A DNA stretch of 64,000 bases, taken from positions 17,883,485 to 17,947,484 of the forward strand of contig CM035807.1 in assembly GCA_020466095.1 (NCBI GenBank). Reading direction: 5' to 3'. The stretch is from Chlorops oryzae (taxonomy: Eukaryota > Arthropoda > Insecta > Diptera > Chloropidae). A model generated the notes under the pieces. That model was not told the origin of the DNA. It was given only the letters and a program-made list of their open reading frames with translations, and made no database searches. The translations under genes and the position numbers were made by a program. Positions 26,401 through 35,160 of the stretch are shown one piece after another (within the stretch, counting starts at the first letter, position 1; every line of letters starts with the position of its first letter).

Positions 26401-27156
26401 CGTATGGTGCACACTGAAGAACACACTCAATCGGTTTGGCACAATATCTTAAAAGAGAAAATTAAAGCATGTATGAAATTTTTTAAAATATACCCAGAAT
26501 ACTCATAGATATATGGATGGATATATGTACCTCAGAACAGTCACAATATCACTTGCAGTCTCTGTTATGCATTTGACATTATCTTCCAATGAATTCAGCA
26601 TCGCTCCGAGTTCCTGAAGAGCACATTCTGCATTATGGAGCGGTCCTGCTAGTCCAAGAACCTTTGGCATATCACTTAAAGGAGCACAATAGAACTCCTT
26701 GAATATTGGCAGAATCTGTTCGTAAATGCTCATTTCATGGCAGTCCTCAAGTATAAGCAGATTGACTTCATTCAATTTGAAATTATCTTCTCTCAGACTA
26801 GTCAAGCAAACTCTCGGATGAACAATATATACATCGTAGTCCACCAACCAGAATTTGAAATCTTCTAAAGCATTTGTTGGTTGGATGAAAACTTTCAAAT
26901 CCGTTAAATGCTGCAACATCATCGAAGATGATCTTGATTCGGCCGGATCGCTTGTTAGATAAATACTGCATTTCCGCGATGATCTAGCTTGCCTTGAAAG
27001 CTCCTGCAGCAATTTGAGCGCAATGAATTCCTTTGAAGACTTATGCCCAAGACAAATTAACGTATTTCGTTCGAAAGCTGTTGCCAAAAGCTCAACTTGA
27101 TAGTCTCTTGGCGTGTATACCGTTGTGTGCAGATTGTCACACCAGTGAAAGGACAT
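17702..27156 (-). CDS. Dcr-1: Dicer-1, microRNA-processing ribonuclease III
   Basis: Thirteen coding exons join without a break (from 5'): 27156-26531, 26447-26278, 26197-24384, 22919-22623, 22548-22309, 22227-20977, 20909-20780, 20716-19398, 19338-19225, 19118-18992, 18909-18275, 18198-17957, 17870-17702; 2377 residues, a little longer than the fly orthologue (about 2250 from memory). Order: degenerate helicase lobe ([13 protein letters not shown] in place of Walker [10 protein letters not shown] in place of DExH), helicase C ([20 protein letters not shown]), dimerisation domain, platform and PAZ (about 1050-1400), an acidic linker with a long Asp run, RNase IIIa ([12 protein letters not shown], then [12 protein letters not shown]), RNase IIIb ([14 protein letters not shown], then [14 protein letters not shown]) and a final dsRBD. 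All acidic catalytic positions are present. The start MSFHWC is chosen because Drosophila begins at the same place. It cuts pre-miRNA in the cytoplasm, in flies with Loquacious. Intron 3 carries a hAT-like insertion. Confidence 0.97.
20467..20513 (-). repeat. In-frame trinucleotide repeat coding the Asp run in Dicer-1
   Basis: A (CAT)n array on the plus strand reads as GAT codons in Dicer-1, giving about 13 consecutive Asp between PAZ and RNase IIIa. Microsatellite-encoded acidic runs of this kind usually vary in length within a species. Confidence 0.85.
23272..24162. mobile_element. hAT-like non-autonomous element in Dicer-1 intron 3
   Basis: The terminal repeats are CAGACCTGGGGGTAGTGCAC on the left and, in reverse complement, CAGACCTGGGGGTAGTGAAC on the right. 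Flanking octamers are TATACAGG and TATACAGC, a 7/8 match expected for an 8-bp hAT target duplication. The 891-bp body is AT-rich, non-coding and full of degenerate ACTAGTGG / GTAGTGAA motifs on both strands, so it can fold extensively. It accounts for most of the 1.46-kb intron between exons 3 and 4. Confidence 0.85.
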
Positions 27157-27439
27157 GCTTAGAGCATTTGCCTCAACGAATATTAAATTCCAATCGCTGT
27201 TGCTGAAATTTCGTGAATCCCGCAAATATATGTTTTGCCCCTTGTTGATAAAAAGTCATATGTTCATTTGCGGTGGTTGGATGGACGGTAATACATGTTG
27301 CAGAGCATGCATGCGCGAAAAATGCATTTTTTGCGAAGTTAGAGATTATTACTGTTTTGATTAAAAATTATTGTATGAATACTAGCAGATCTGGCGAACT
27401 TCATCATCGTCTCTCCGAAAGCCAATAACACTCTATCAA

Positions 27440-27786
27440 AATCAATAACTCACTCATAACGTCTTCTCCTCACTCCCATCACTATCTCACCCTTAACACA
27501 ACTCTCCACTTCTCTCTTTGCCACCCTCTCTCTCCACTCACTTCATCTCACCCACCCACTCTCACTTCTTCTTTCCCACCCTCTCTCCCACTCCCTCACC
27601 ATCTCTCCTTCTCTCTCACTCCGCGTCACCCTACCTATCTCTCACTCCGTCTCTCTCTCTCTCTCTCACTATCCCAATCTCACTCTCTCAACTTTTCTAT
27701 CCTCTGTGAACCTCTCTTTCTTGAGTTTACTCTGTCTTCCTCTCGCTCCCTCTTCCTGTCACGCGCTCACTCATCCATTCTCTTCG
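27440..27786 (+). repeat. CT-rich (GA-rich on sense strand) tract upstream of Dicer-1
   Basis: About 350 bp of pyrimidine-rich sequence on the plus strand, dense in CTCTC and CTCAC units with very few purines. On the Dicer-1 sense strand this is a GAGAG-rich tract about 0.3 kb upstream of the start codon, where a promoter would be expected. It could bind GAGA factor; that is inference. Confidence 0.75.
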
Positions 27787-28135
27787 TCACACCTTCTCCC
27801 TCCGTGGTGGATTCTCAACAATTGCCAATGAATTGTGTACACCGTTGGATTCATCTTTGACTTCTTCATTCAGCCGTTCGAGATTTTGAACCAGCAAGGC
27901 ACAAATCTGTTGCTTCCGCAATGCGTCTATTAATGCACCAGAACCTTCATTACTTTCAACTAAAAAGGAGTTTTATTAGTCATTATATTTCCGGACATTA
28001 TATCATTACACTAGTTTACGAACATGTTTAGGTCGCCCAATGCTATCATACTTATACAAATTGAATTGAATGTGTGGACTATCTGTCTCCCTACTTCCAC
28101 TTCATCTTTTCCTTGACGTTCCAACGTGACATGAC
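27787..28135 (-). CDS. Unidentified small gene, last two exons (partial)
   Basis: The last exon (27959-27787) reads GSGALIDALRKQQICALLVQ, then a Leu/Glu-rich helix, and ends ...PPRREKV at TGA 27789-27787. Its acceptor (CTCCTTTTTAG) follows a good branch point (GACTAATAA). The previous exon (about 28135-28058) reads TLERQGKDEVEVGRQIVHTF before the donor TTT|GTATAAGT, with phases that fit. No in-frame ATG was found, because a stop lies upstream in this frame, so the first exon is missing or an error is present. The predicted helix could be a coiled coil. I do not recognise the family. It runs in the same direction as Dicer-1, whose start is about 630 bp downstream. Confidence 0.5.
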
Positions 28136-28139
28136 ATAT

Positions 28140-29756
28140 TTTTATATTTAAAAATTAAAATTTTTTCTTCCATGAGCAGTTCATTAATTTTTAAAATAAG
28201 ACGTATATGTAATGTCACGGCCAACTAAATTTTTCAAATAACATTGCTCATGCGTCGGGTACTAAAACTAAAAATTGCTCGATGGTACCACATATTGAGG
28301 CTTAGGGGTATGGAATATAGATGTTGGCCTATTCCCAGACCTACCGAATAAAGACACAAAATCTCAGAATTTCATGATTTCTTATTATTTTTAGAAGATC
28401 GGGAGAATAGAAATTAAAATGCTGCCAACTGAAAAAATGATTTATGTCGGCGTGCAAGTTTTACTGTGTGAGTACCATTGCATTTCCATTCCTCTTCTCA
28501 TTGTTCTTTAGTTTTCTTTAGCGTTGCCATATCGCCATTTTCGCTTCCGTTCGCTGATTTACACGAGCGTGTATAATTATGTAAGTAAATGGGACCAATT
28601 TATTGCGCTTATTCCGAAGAAATTAGTTTTTGCAATCAATGTTGAATCAACAAAAGTGTCACCCATACCGGGAACTTGCCCAGGATATTTTAAAGTTTTT
28701 TAATGATTAGGAATGATTTTGTGTACAAGTATGATGAAACTTGAGCAAGACAGAGTCTTGTTTTCTATCATTCGTGACCGCATTTAGTCGTTAGCGTATT
28801 AAACGCGTCACGTTAAGATAACTTCTTGTTTTTCTATATATTCATCGTTCAATAAAATGCAGTTTTTCATTTTTGTATGAACTATAGAGAACTTAATGGT
28901 TAAATTTGTTAAGCGACCGACATTCGTACTTGAATAGCTATATTCTTAGTACGTGATTTCATTACTTTTGCATCAGACATTGTGCGATTTAGTAACTTCA
29001 TATTTGTCGCTTAATATTTTTCAAGATCAGACGCGAGAAAGCGACAAAAATGCCTTTCGCTAAAAATTTATTTATTTTTGTTTATTTATAGCATACAATT
29101 TTGATATTATTAAAATCATTTTTTCTTTTTAAAAATTTTAAATAAAAATTCATAGATTTTTATTTATGAAAAAAGAAAATATTAGATTTTTGATTTTTTA
29201 AGAAAATAAAACTTATTTAAGTTTAAAACTCTCTATTTATAATTTGCATGATAAATAAAAAAAACTGATTCCAAGTATATTTGTCACGCCATCAGTTCTT
29301 TGTAATAATTTTCTGAAGATTCGTGACACTAATTTCAATGTATTCTACGCGTTGACTGAATACAGCATTCGAGAAAATTATAATCGATTTTTGCTCATGC
29401 GTACTGCAGTGCACCATAGGAATTACCATTTCTTATCTATTTTTATAAATTTTTTTTTTTTTACTACATACAAACTTACATGTAAATCTTAAAATTAAAA
29501 ACTTTTGCATATTCTGGCGGAATTGTTTGATGAAGATTTTTATTTAGCACACTCTAGCGGCATCCTCTTCGAACACATATATGGAAATCTTGCGGAATTT
29601 TGGTCTTACCTAGCGGAAAGTCAATTCAAGAAATTACAGCGCTAATTTTCAGCGAGCAGCACCAAACCATCGAACATGTTCGGCTAGCTTAGGGAAAAAA
29701 TTATTAATCGGCAACGCTGGTTGCTACATTGGGTAAATTTACAAAAAAAGGATAAC
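28140..29756. other. Divergent intergenic region before rumi
   Basis: AT-rich sequence between the leftward unidentified gene and the rightward rumi gene, so it probably holds promoters of both. No coding exon was found, although a first exon of the leftward gene should lie here. Confidence 0.4.
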
Positions 29757-31266
29757 ATGAAAGCTGAATTAACATTACTAACTTTTGTTTTATTGGGATT
29801 TTTTGAAAAAGCTTTTCAAAATGAACAATGTTCGGAGTCAGATACAGACTGTGGCCTTTCAGATAACCCCGCAAAATTGTATGACAAAGGTAAAGACAGA
29901 AAATATGTTCAATGAAACTTAAACAAATGTAAATATAGGAGTAAAAACTTACGACCATTAGGAGCCAAGACCTTGAATTGACGAGAAAATGCCAATACAT
30001 TTTATGAACGAATTTAGGAATATATAGATGGAAAAGAAGCGCCTTTTTATTGGCTATCTTTGGGCTTCTATATTTCCCATATAAGGAGACATTATTGCCT
30101 AACCTAACCCTTGAAGCCTTAAACCTTCAATCCTATTGAAAACAAAATGATCCTTAATTATGATTCTTTCAGATTCCAACGAGATCTATGAGAAAATAAC
30201 GAATGCCCTTAAGACCTTCCATCCTTGTATAATTGACGATGCCAAAGACATCAGTTGCAAGTGCTTTGATGATGTAATTTCTAACGATTTGGCGGTTTAT
30301 CAAAAGAATGGCATAACGAAATCATCTCTAGACGTTGCAGCTAAGTATGGACAACGTTATCAAATCCGTAATCATGTGCTCTACAGAGATCCTGATTGTA
30401 TGTTTCCAACGCGATGTGCTGGCATTGAACATTTCCTTTTGAAACTCTTGCCCTATCTGAATAATACTGAAATGATTATAAACACACGCGATTATCCGCA
30501 AGTAGCTCATTACCATACTAGGAAAGGACCACTTTTTTCGTTTTCAAAAACAAATGAATATCTCGATATAATGTATCCGGCGTGGACATTTTGGGCTGGT
30601 GGTCCTGCCATTTCCCTGCATCCAACAGGAATAGGTCGTTGGGATTTGCATCGAGAAAGCATATTAAAAGCAGCGTCGCAAACGCCTTGGCAAAATAAAG
30701 AATCATTGGCATTTTTTCGCGGTTCACGTACGAATGATGAACGTGATTCTTTGATCTTACTTTCAAGACGAAAACCGAAACTTGTCGACGCAAAATACAC
30801 AAAGAATCAAGCATGGAAATCACCGAAAGATACACTAAATGCCGAACCGGCCAAAGAAGTTTCCTTCGAGGATCATTGTCGTTTCAAATATCTTTTCAAT
30901 TTTCGTGGTGTAGCAGCTAGTTTTCGCTTCAAACATCTTTTTCTATGCAAATCTCTAGTCTTTCATATCGGAAATGAATGGAATGAATTCTTTTATAGCG
31001 CCTTGAAGCCTTGGGTACATTATGTGCCATTAAAAAGCCATCCCAACGAGGAGGAGATTGAAAAGATTTTACTGTTTTTCCAAAAACATGATAAACTAGC
31101 ACAGGAGATAGCCGAACGTGGCTTTCAATTTATATGGAATAACCTCAAAATGGAGGACATAGAATGCTATTGGGAAACACTTTTAAAACGTTATACGTCG
31201 CTACTAAAGTTTGTTGTAAAGCCAAATAATGATCTCATAGAAATTAAACCAAATGCCAAGCTATAG
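29757..31266 (+). CDS. rumi: Rumi, protein O-glucosyltransferase (POGLUT1, CAP10 family)
   Basis: Two exons, 29757-29889 and 30173-31266, join across a 283-bp intron at phase 1 to give 408 residues, close to Drosophila Rumi (about 410). The first exon gives a hydrophobic signal peptide ([20 protein letters not shown]) and an early cysteine pair. The rest is a CAP10 domain with [11 protein letters not shown] (the nucleotide-sugar region) and [19 protein letters not shown], both diagnostic. Rumi adds O-glucose to EGF repeats in the ER and is needed for Notch signalling. The stop follows ...IKPNAKL, so the canonical KDEL end of the Drosophila protein is not seen. It lies 515 bp upstream of Mtg1 on the same strand. 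Identification is firm. Confidence 0.94.
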
Positions 31267-31780
31267 ATATTAAATTCAATTAAGCTAAAAGCTAAGCAAC
31301 AAGCTATTAAATTAAACTAAAAGCTAAGCTATAGATATGAAATTAAATTAAGTAATTAATTAATAATTTTTCATAGAATAAGCAAATAAATCTTTTCTAA
31401 CGGATTTTCTGGATTATGAATATTTCAGGTGATACAATAAAGAGCAACAAGGCTGCCATATTTTGATAAACTTTTGTCTTGAAACCATATGTTTATGTGT
31501 ACTAAAAAAGGTTCAGACTAGTCGGTAGTTTAATTCCAGTCCAAAATTTCGCAACTTTTTCTGTTGCAAATGCACAAATTAATCGTTGAAGAGAGATTTC
31601 GTAATTAGTTTTCGCAATTGGCAATTTATATGTGCATTTAAATCACACACACATCAACACACCAGATCATACAGCAAACACTTATGCAATTACCGTCCAA
31701 TGTAAACGGCTCTTAACAGTACGAATGAAGTGAAACTAACAAAACACCGAAATTTAAATTGATCGAAATTCCCGAGAATC
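31267..31780. other. Short intergenic region between rumi and Mtg1
   Basis: Contains the rumi 3' end, with local repeats of a 'taagctaaaagctaagc'-like phrase near 31280-31330 and AATAAA near 31385, and the Mtg1 promoter. Nothing else was recognised. Confidence 0.5.
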
Positions 31781-32870
31781 ATGTCATTTCGGCAAGTTTT
31801 CGAGCTCTCCAAAGGACAAGCGGTACGATGGTTTCCTGGTCACATGGCAAAAGGATTGAAGCAGATGCAACAACGTTTAAAACAAGTTGACTGTATCATC
31901 GAGGTTCACGATTCTCGAGTTCCGATTTCCGGTCGCAATCCCGAATTTGAATATACTATAACAGGTATGTATGGGATGTATGGGAGTACGTTGTATGGGA
32001 GTTTGCTGGCTTTGTTGCCGTAAGATTCTCGCTACTCGAGTGTCGTTATAAAGTAAAAAAAAAAACAAGAATAAAATGATTTTTTTTTTTACTATAACAG
32101 GTGGTGGGATAAAGCCTCATATTCTCGTTTTGAATAAAAAAGATCTAGGCGACCCTTCGTCCGAACGTCGAATAAAACGACAATTATTACAACAAAACAA
32201 TATTCGGAATGTAATTTTTACAAATTGTAAGGACCAACAATGTTCAGGGGTAAACCGATTAATACCGTTAGCAATAGAATCGATTATGAATACCGAACGC
32301 TACAATAGAACAGGTGAAAAGGATTTAAGTGTCATGATCATTGGTGTGCCTAACGTGGGGAAAAGTTCATTAATTAATGTTCTACGGAATCGAAATTTGA
32401 GAAAGAAAAGTGCCGCTCATGTTGGCGCTGTTGCTGGAATAACACGTGCCGTTATGGAACGGATTAAAATTTGCGATGAACCTGCTATTTATATGATTGA
32501 TACTCCTGGGATTTTAGAGCCATGCATAAGAAACGATGAAATGGGCATGAAACTGGCATTGATTGGTTGTTTGCCCGACCACCTTGTGGGCGAAGATCTA
32601 ATTGCGGATTATTTGCTCTACTGGCTGAATGCACAACGGCACTTCGATTATGTTCGGTTTTTGGGACTCGATAAGCCGAATGATTCGATAAGCGAAGTTT
32701 TGATTGCTATCGCGAATGGATTGGGTGTACAGCGGAAAGTAAAAAATTTTAATGGACAAATTGATTTGTTACCAGATATTCTATTGGCAGCCCGTAAATT
32801 TATTGGACATTTTCGCAAAGGCGATTTCGGACGAGTCAATCTGGATGACGATCTGTACGGATATCGATGA
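31781..32870 (+). CDS. Mtg1: Mitochondrial ribosome-associated GTPase 1 (MTG1)
   Basis: Two exons, 31781-31964 and 32101-32870, join at phase 1 to give 317 residues. It is a circularly permuted GTPase: the G4 motif (NKKD) comes before G1 (GVPNVGKSS), a single-residue G2 threonine (GITRA) and G3 (DTPG). The N-terminal VRWFPGHMAKGLKQM is the signature of the MTG1/YlqF family. Family members act in late assembly of the large mitochondrial ribosomal subunit on the matrix side of the inner membrane. The 136-bp intron is bounded by a 13-bp direct repeat (TACTATAACAGGT) that includes both splice sites. No classical long presequence is present, as is common in this family. Confidence 0.93.
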
Positions 32871-32914
32871 ACGAAGGGAAATCGATATTATAATATTTAA
32901 TATTATAATGCAGG

Positions 32915-33605
32915 GACCCAAAATAATAATTATTTTTGAATTTTGAATTTTAAAAATCGATATAAAATAATTTATATTTTAAAAATTAGTATTTAAGTGT
33001 TATTCTTAGAGTTTTATTTTTTGATCAAAAAACAAAAATTAATTCTCAAGTTTTATTTTTTGATCAGGAAATAACAATTATTTTTCGAGTTTTATTTTTT
33101 ACTCAAGATAAAATTATTTCAAGTTTTTGTTTTACTCAAACATTATCAAAAAGTATTATGAAATTTTTTTGGATTTGAATTGTTGTTGCGATTTTCGATC
33201 TCAACTTTTTCATTTCTCAGTTTATCATCATCACTTATCAAACAATTTATCTTTTTAGCGATTTGAAGAAGTGGTTGCGATTTCGCATCTGGCTTTTTAT
33301 TTCCTCGTGTTAAATATCGACTTTCATCACTTATCCATTTACGTTATCTTGAGATAATGGTAATAATCTAATGCATAATTTTATTTTTCTGAGTAAAAAA
33401 AAAAATCAAAAATCAATTTTTATTTTATGAGTAATAAATAAAAATCTAAGATAAATTTTTATCTTCAGAGCAAAAAATAAAATCGAAAAATAATTTTTAT
33501 TTCTGAGTAAAAATAAAAATCTAAAATAAGTTTTATCTTCTGAGTAAAAAATAAACTCAAAAATAATTTGTTATTTCTGATAAATAATAAAACTCTTAAA
33601 ATAAT
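32915..33605 (+). repeat. AT-rich foldback repeat, copy 1
   Basis: A segment of about 690 bp whose arms consist of repeated units resembling GAGTTTTATTTTTTACTCAG and their inverse, around a less repetitive centre (about 33120-33380) containing GCGATTTCGCATCTGGC. The same sequence occurs inverted at 47572-48245. No terminal repeats or target duplication could be fixed and there is no open frame. It lies just downstream of Mtg1 and may include that gene's 3' end. Confidence 0.8.
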
Positions 33606-34131
33606 ATATTTATTTTATAAAATAAACTATAAATAATGTTATTATTCTGATTAAAAATTCAAAAGAAACGTCTTAAATTATTCTCATTAAATATGAGAAA
33701 GGAAAGATGAAGAATTCCATTGAATGATCGTTTATAAAGAGTGAAAGTGCTGATTCGGCTCTTCCTCAATGGCCCCTTGAAGTCAAGTGCTGCCGTGCGG
33801 TAGTCTCCGATATTGCGTCAGAGCATTCGAGCTGAGTTGCACTTTCTCATTGCTGGTGTCGTTTGCTTTCATGCAGCTTAATTGTGCCAATCATTCCGCT
33901 GAATCGATCATTTGTCGGTCACTGTATTGACGCTTGTTGTTGTTGTTGTTATTATTATTTTTGCAATATCAAGCTCGGTTGAAAAGATGGGACATGTAAT
34001 CGTGTATGTAAAACGAATCCAAAAATTCACAAAATAAATTGTTTGAAAGCTAATAGGAACATTATTAATTTAGTTTTAAGGAGGATTGAGTTAAGCACGC
34101 TTAAACACCGAAGTGTCTGGCACCTCATTTA

Positions 34132-34370
34132 TCATAGAGGTGCCAATGATAATGCAACAATTTGAACTGGCTCCTCACGAAGCATAATGTCATCGTCGAA
34201 TTTCTCCCATTCGCCATCAGGAAGAGGCTTATCTACGTCTGTTGTTGATAATCGACGTCGCTTGGCGTTTCATCTAAACCTAAGGCAACGTAAATAATAT
34301 AGTGGAAACGTGTAAGATTGAAAATTTTATTTGATATTCACCTGAATCCCCTCTATTAATTTTAGTAGGC
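34132..34370 (-). pseudogene. Possible 3' end of an unidentified gene, frame broken
   Basis: Two putative exons, 34370-34342 and 34273-34132, are separated by a 68-bp GT-AG intron. They read PTKINRGDSDETPSDVDY, then, after a one-base shift, VDKPLPDGEWEKFDDDIML and a stop at TGA 34134-34132. The residues look like natural acidic coding sequence, but the frame needs one extra base and no upstream exon was established. It overlaps the promoter of the rightward gene at 34482. I do not recognise it, and chance is possible. Confidence 0.25.
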
Positions 34371-34427
34371 CTAGGATATGGTACCAAAACCAAAACACAA
34401 AAATCTATATAGTAGGCCTAGGATATG
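34364..34427 (+). repeat. Duplicated 17-bp element upstream of a TATA promoter
   Basis: AGTAGGCCTAGGATATG occurs exactly at 34364-34380 and 34411-34427 (period 47 bp), immediately upstream of the TATA box at 34438. Each copy contains the palindrome TAGGCCTA. The position suggests duplicated regulator sites for the gene at 34482. Confidence 0.6.
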
Positions 34428-34437
34428 CCAAAAAACA

Positions 34438-34475
34438 TATATAAATACAGGATTCTCACCAGACGACTTCATTAC
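34438..34475 (+). promoter_or_regulatory. TATA box and initiator for the 34482 gene
   Basis: TATATAAATA at 34438-34447 is followed by TCATT at 34469-34473, with the initiator A about 33 bp from the TATA box, the same geometry as in the Kazal gene. If correct, the leader before ATG 34482 is only about 11 nt. Confidence 0.5.
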
Positions 34476-34481
34476 TTCGAA

Positions 34482-35160
34482 ATGCCGAATGAAGGTAAGT
34501 TCTTTTTGAATAAATAAATTAAAATTTAAATTATTAGGGGTATTCACAAAGGCGTTGGAAAGTAGGAAAGTGGAAAATCTGAAAATTTTAACTGCTTCAA
34601 AAGCTGTGCAAAATACAAAAAAAAGTTTAAACAGTTTTTAAGGAGTCGCAATTTTCCGATTTTCCAACTTTCCAACGTTTTTAACACGCCTTTGTGAATA
34701 CCCCTATTAATAAAAGGATTTTTATTAATTTATATTTTCTATTTTCAGATCCTTTATTTCAAATTGAGGAATTGGCGGGGACTATGCGGCGGTACGCCGC
34801 CGAAATAGAGCGGCTGATAAGGCAAATGGTAAGATGTAAATACAGAATTTTAATTTAAAAATTTAACTTTTTTTTTTTGTTTATATTGAACAGCGTCACC
34901 GGCAGAATCAAGGGCCGCAAAGGCCTATTTACCGCCGCCGCTTCCCCCCCCCCCCCTCAGCGGCAACAACAACAACAGCATCAGCTGCAACAACAACAAC
35001 AACAACAACAACAGCAGCAGCCACAACAACAACAGCATCAGCTGCAGCCACAAACAACAACAACAGCATCAGCTGCACAACAACAAGCATCAGCTGCAAC
35101 AACAACAACAGCATCAGCTGCAACAAGAACAACAACAGCAACAATTTAACAACGATTTAA
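34482..35160 (+). CDS. Unidentified small protein with helical N-terminus and repeat-coded tail
   Basis: Three exons join in frame: 34482-34494, 34749-34828 and 34894-35160, giving 119 residues as read. The N-terminal half (DPLFQIEELAGTMRRYAAEI, then RLIRQM) is a charged amphipathic helix, followed by the basic segment RPIYRRRF and four prolines. The tail is coded by a CAA/CAG-type array. As assembled, a run of 13 C at 34944-34956 puts the tail in a Thr/Ala/Asn frame; one C fewer would give a Gln/His-rich tail, which is commoner in insects. There is no signal peptide. A good TATA promoter and clean splice sites support a real gene. I do not recognise the family; it could be species-restricted. 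Intron 1 holds a small transposable element. Confidence 0.5.
34537..34704. mobile_element. Miniature element in intron 1 of the 34482 gene
   Basis: The ends GGGGTATTCACAAAGGCGTT and, in reverse complement, GGGGTATTCACAAAGGCGTG form a long inverted repeat that continues through a shared CGTTGGAAAGT motif. The element is about 168 bp. A related element with GGGGTATTCACAT ends is at 45594-45696. Confidence 0.8.
34970..35145 (+). repeat. Compound CAA/CAG trinucleotide array
   Basis: A mix of CAACAA and CAGCATCAGCTG units of about 175 bp. It lies within the last exon of the 34482 gene and is preceded by a run of 13 C. It is repetitive in all three frames (Q, T/A or N/S), so all overlapping frames stay open. 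Confidence 0.85.

Larger units (their letters stand above)
33606..34437. other. Intergenic with a possible leftward 3' exon
   Basis: Contains a short perfect inverted repeat GGCACCTC...GAGGTGCC at 34119-34144, a (GTT)n run near 33935, and the candidate coding segment listed at 34132-34370. Otherwise unique-looking. Confidence 0.4.
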
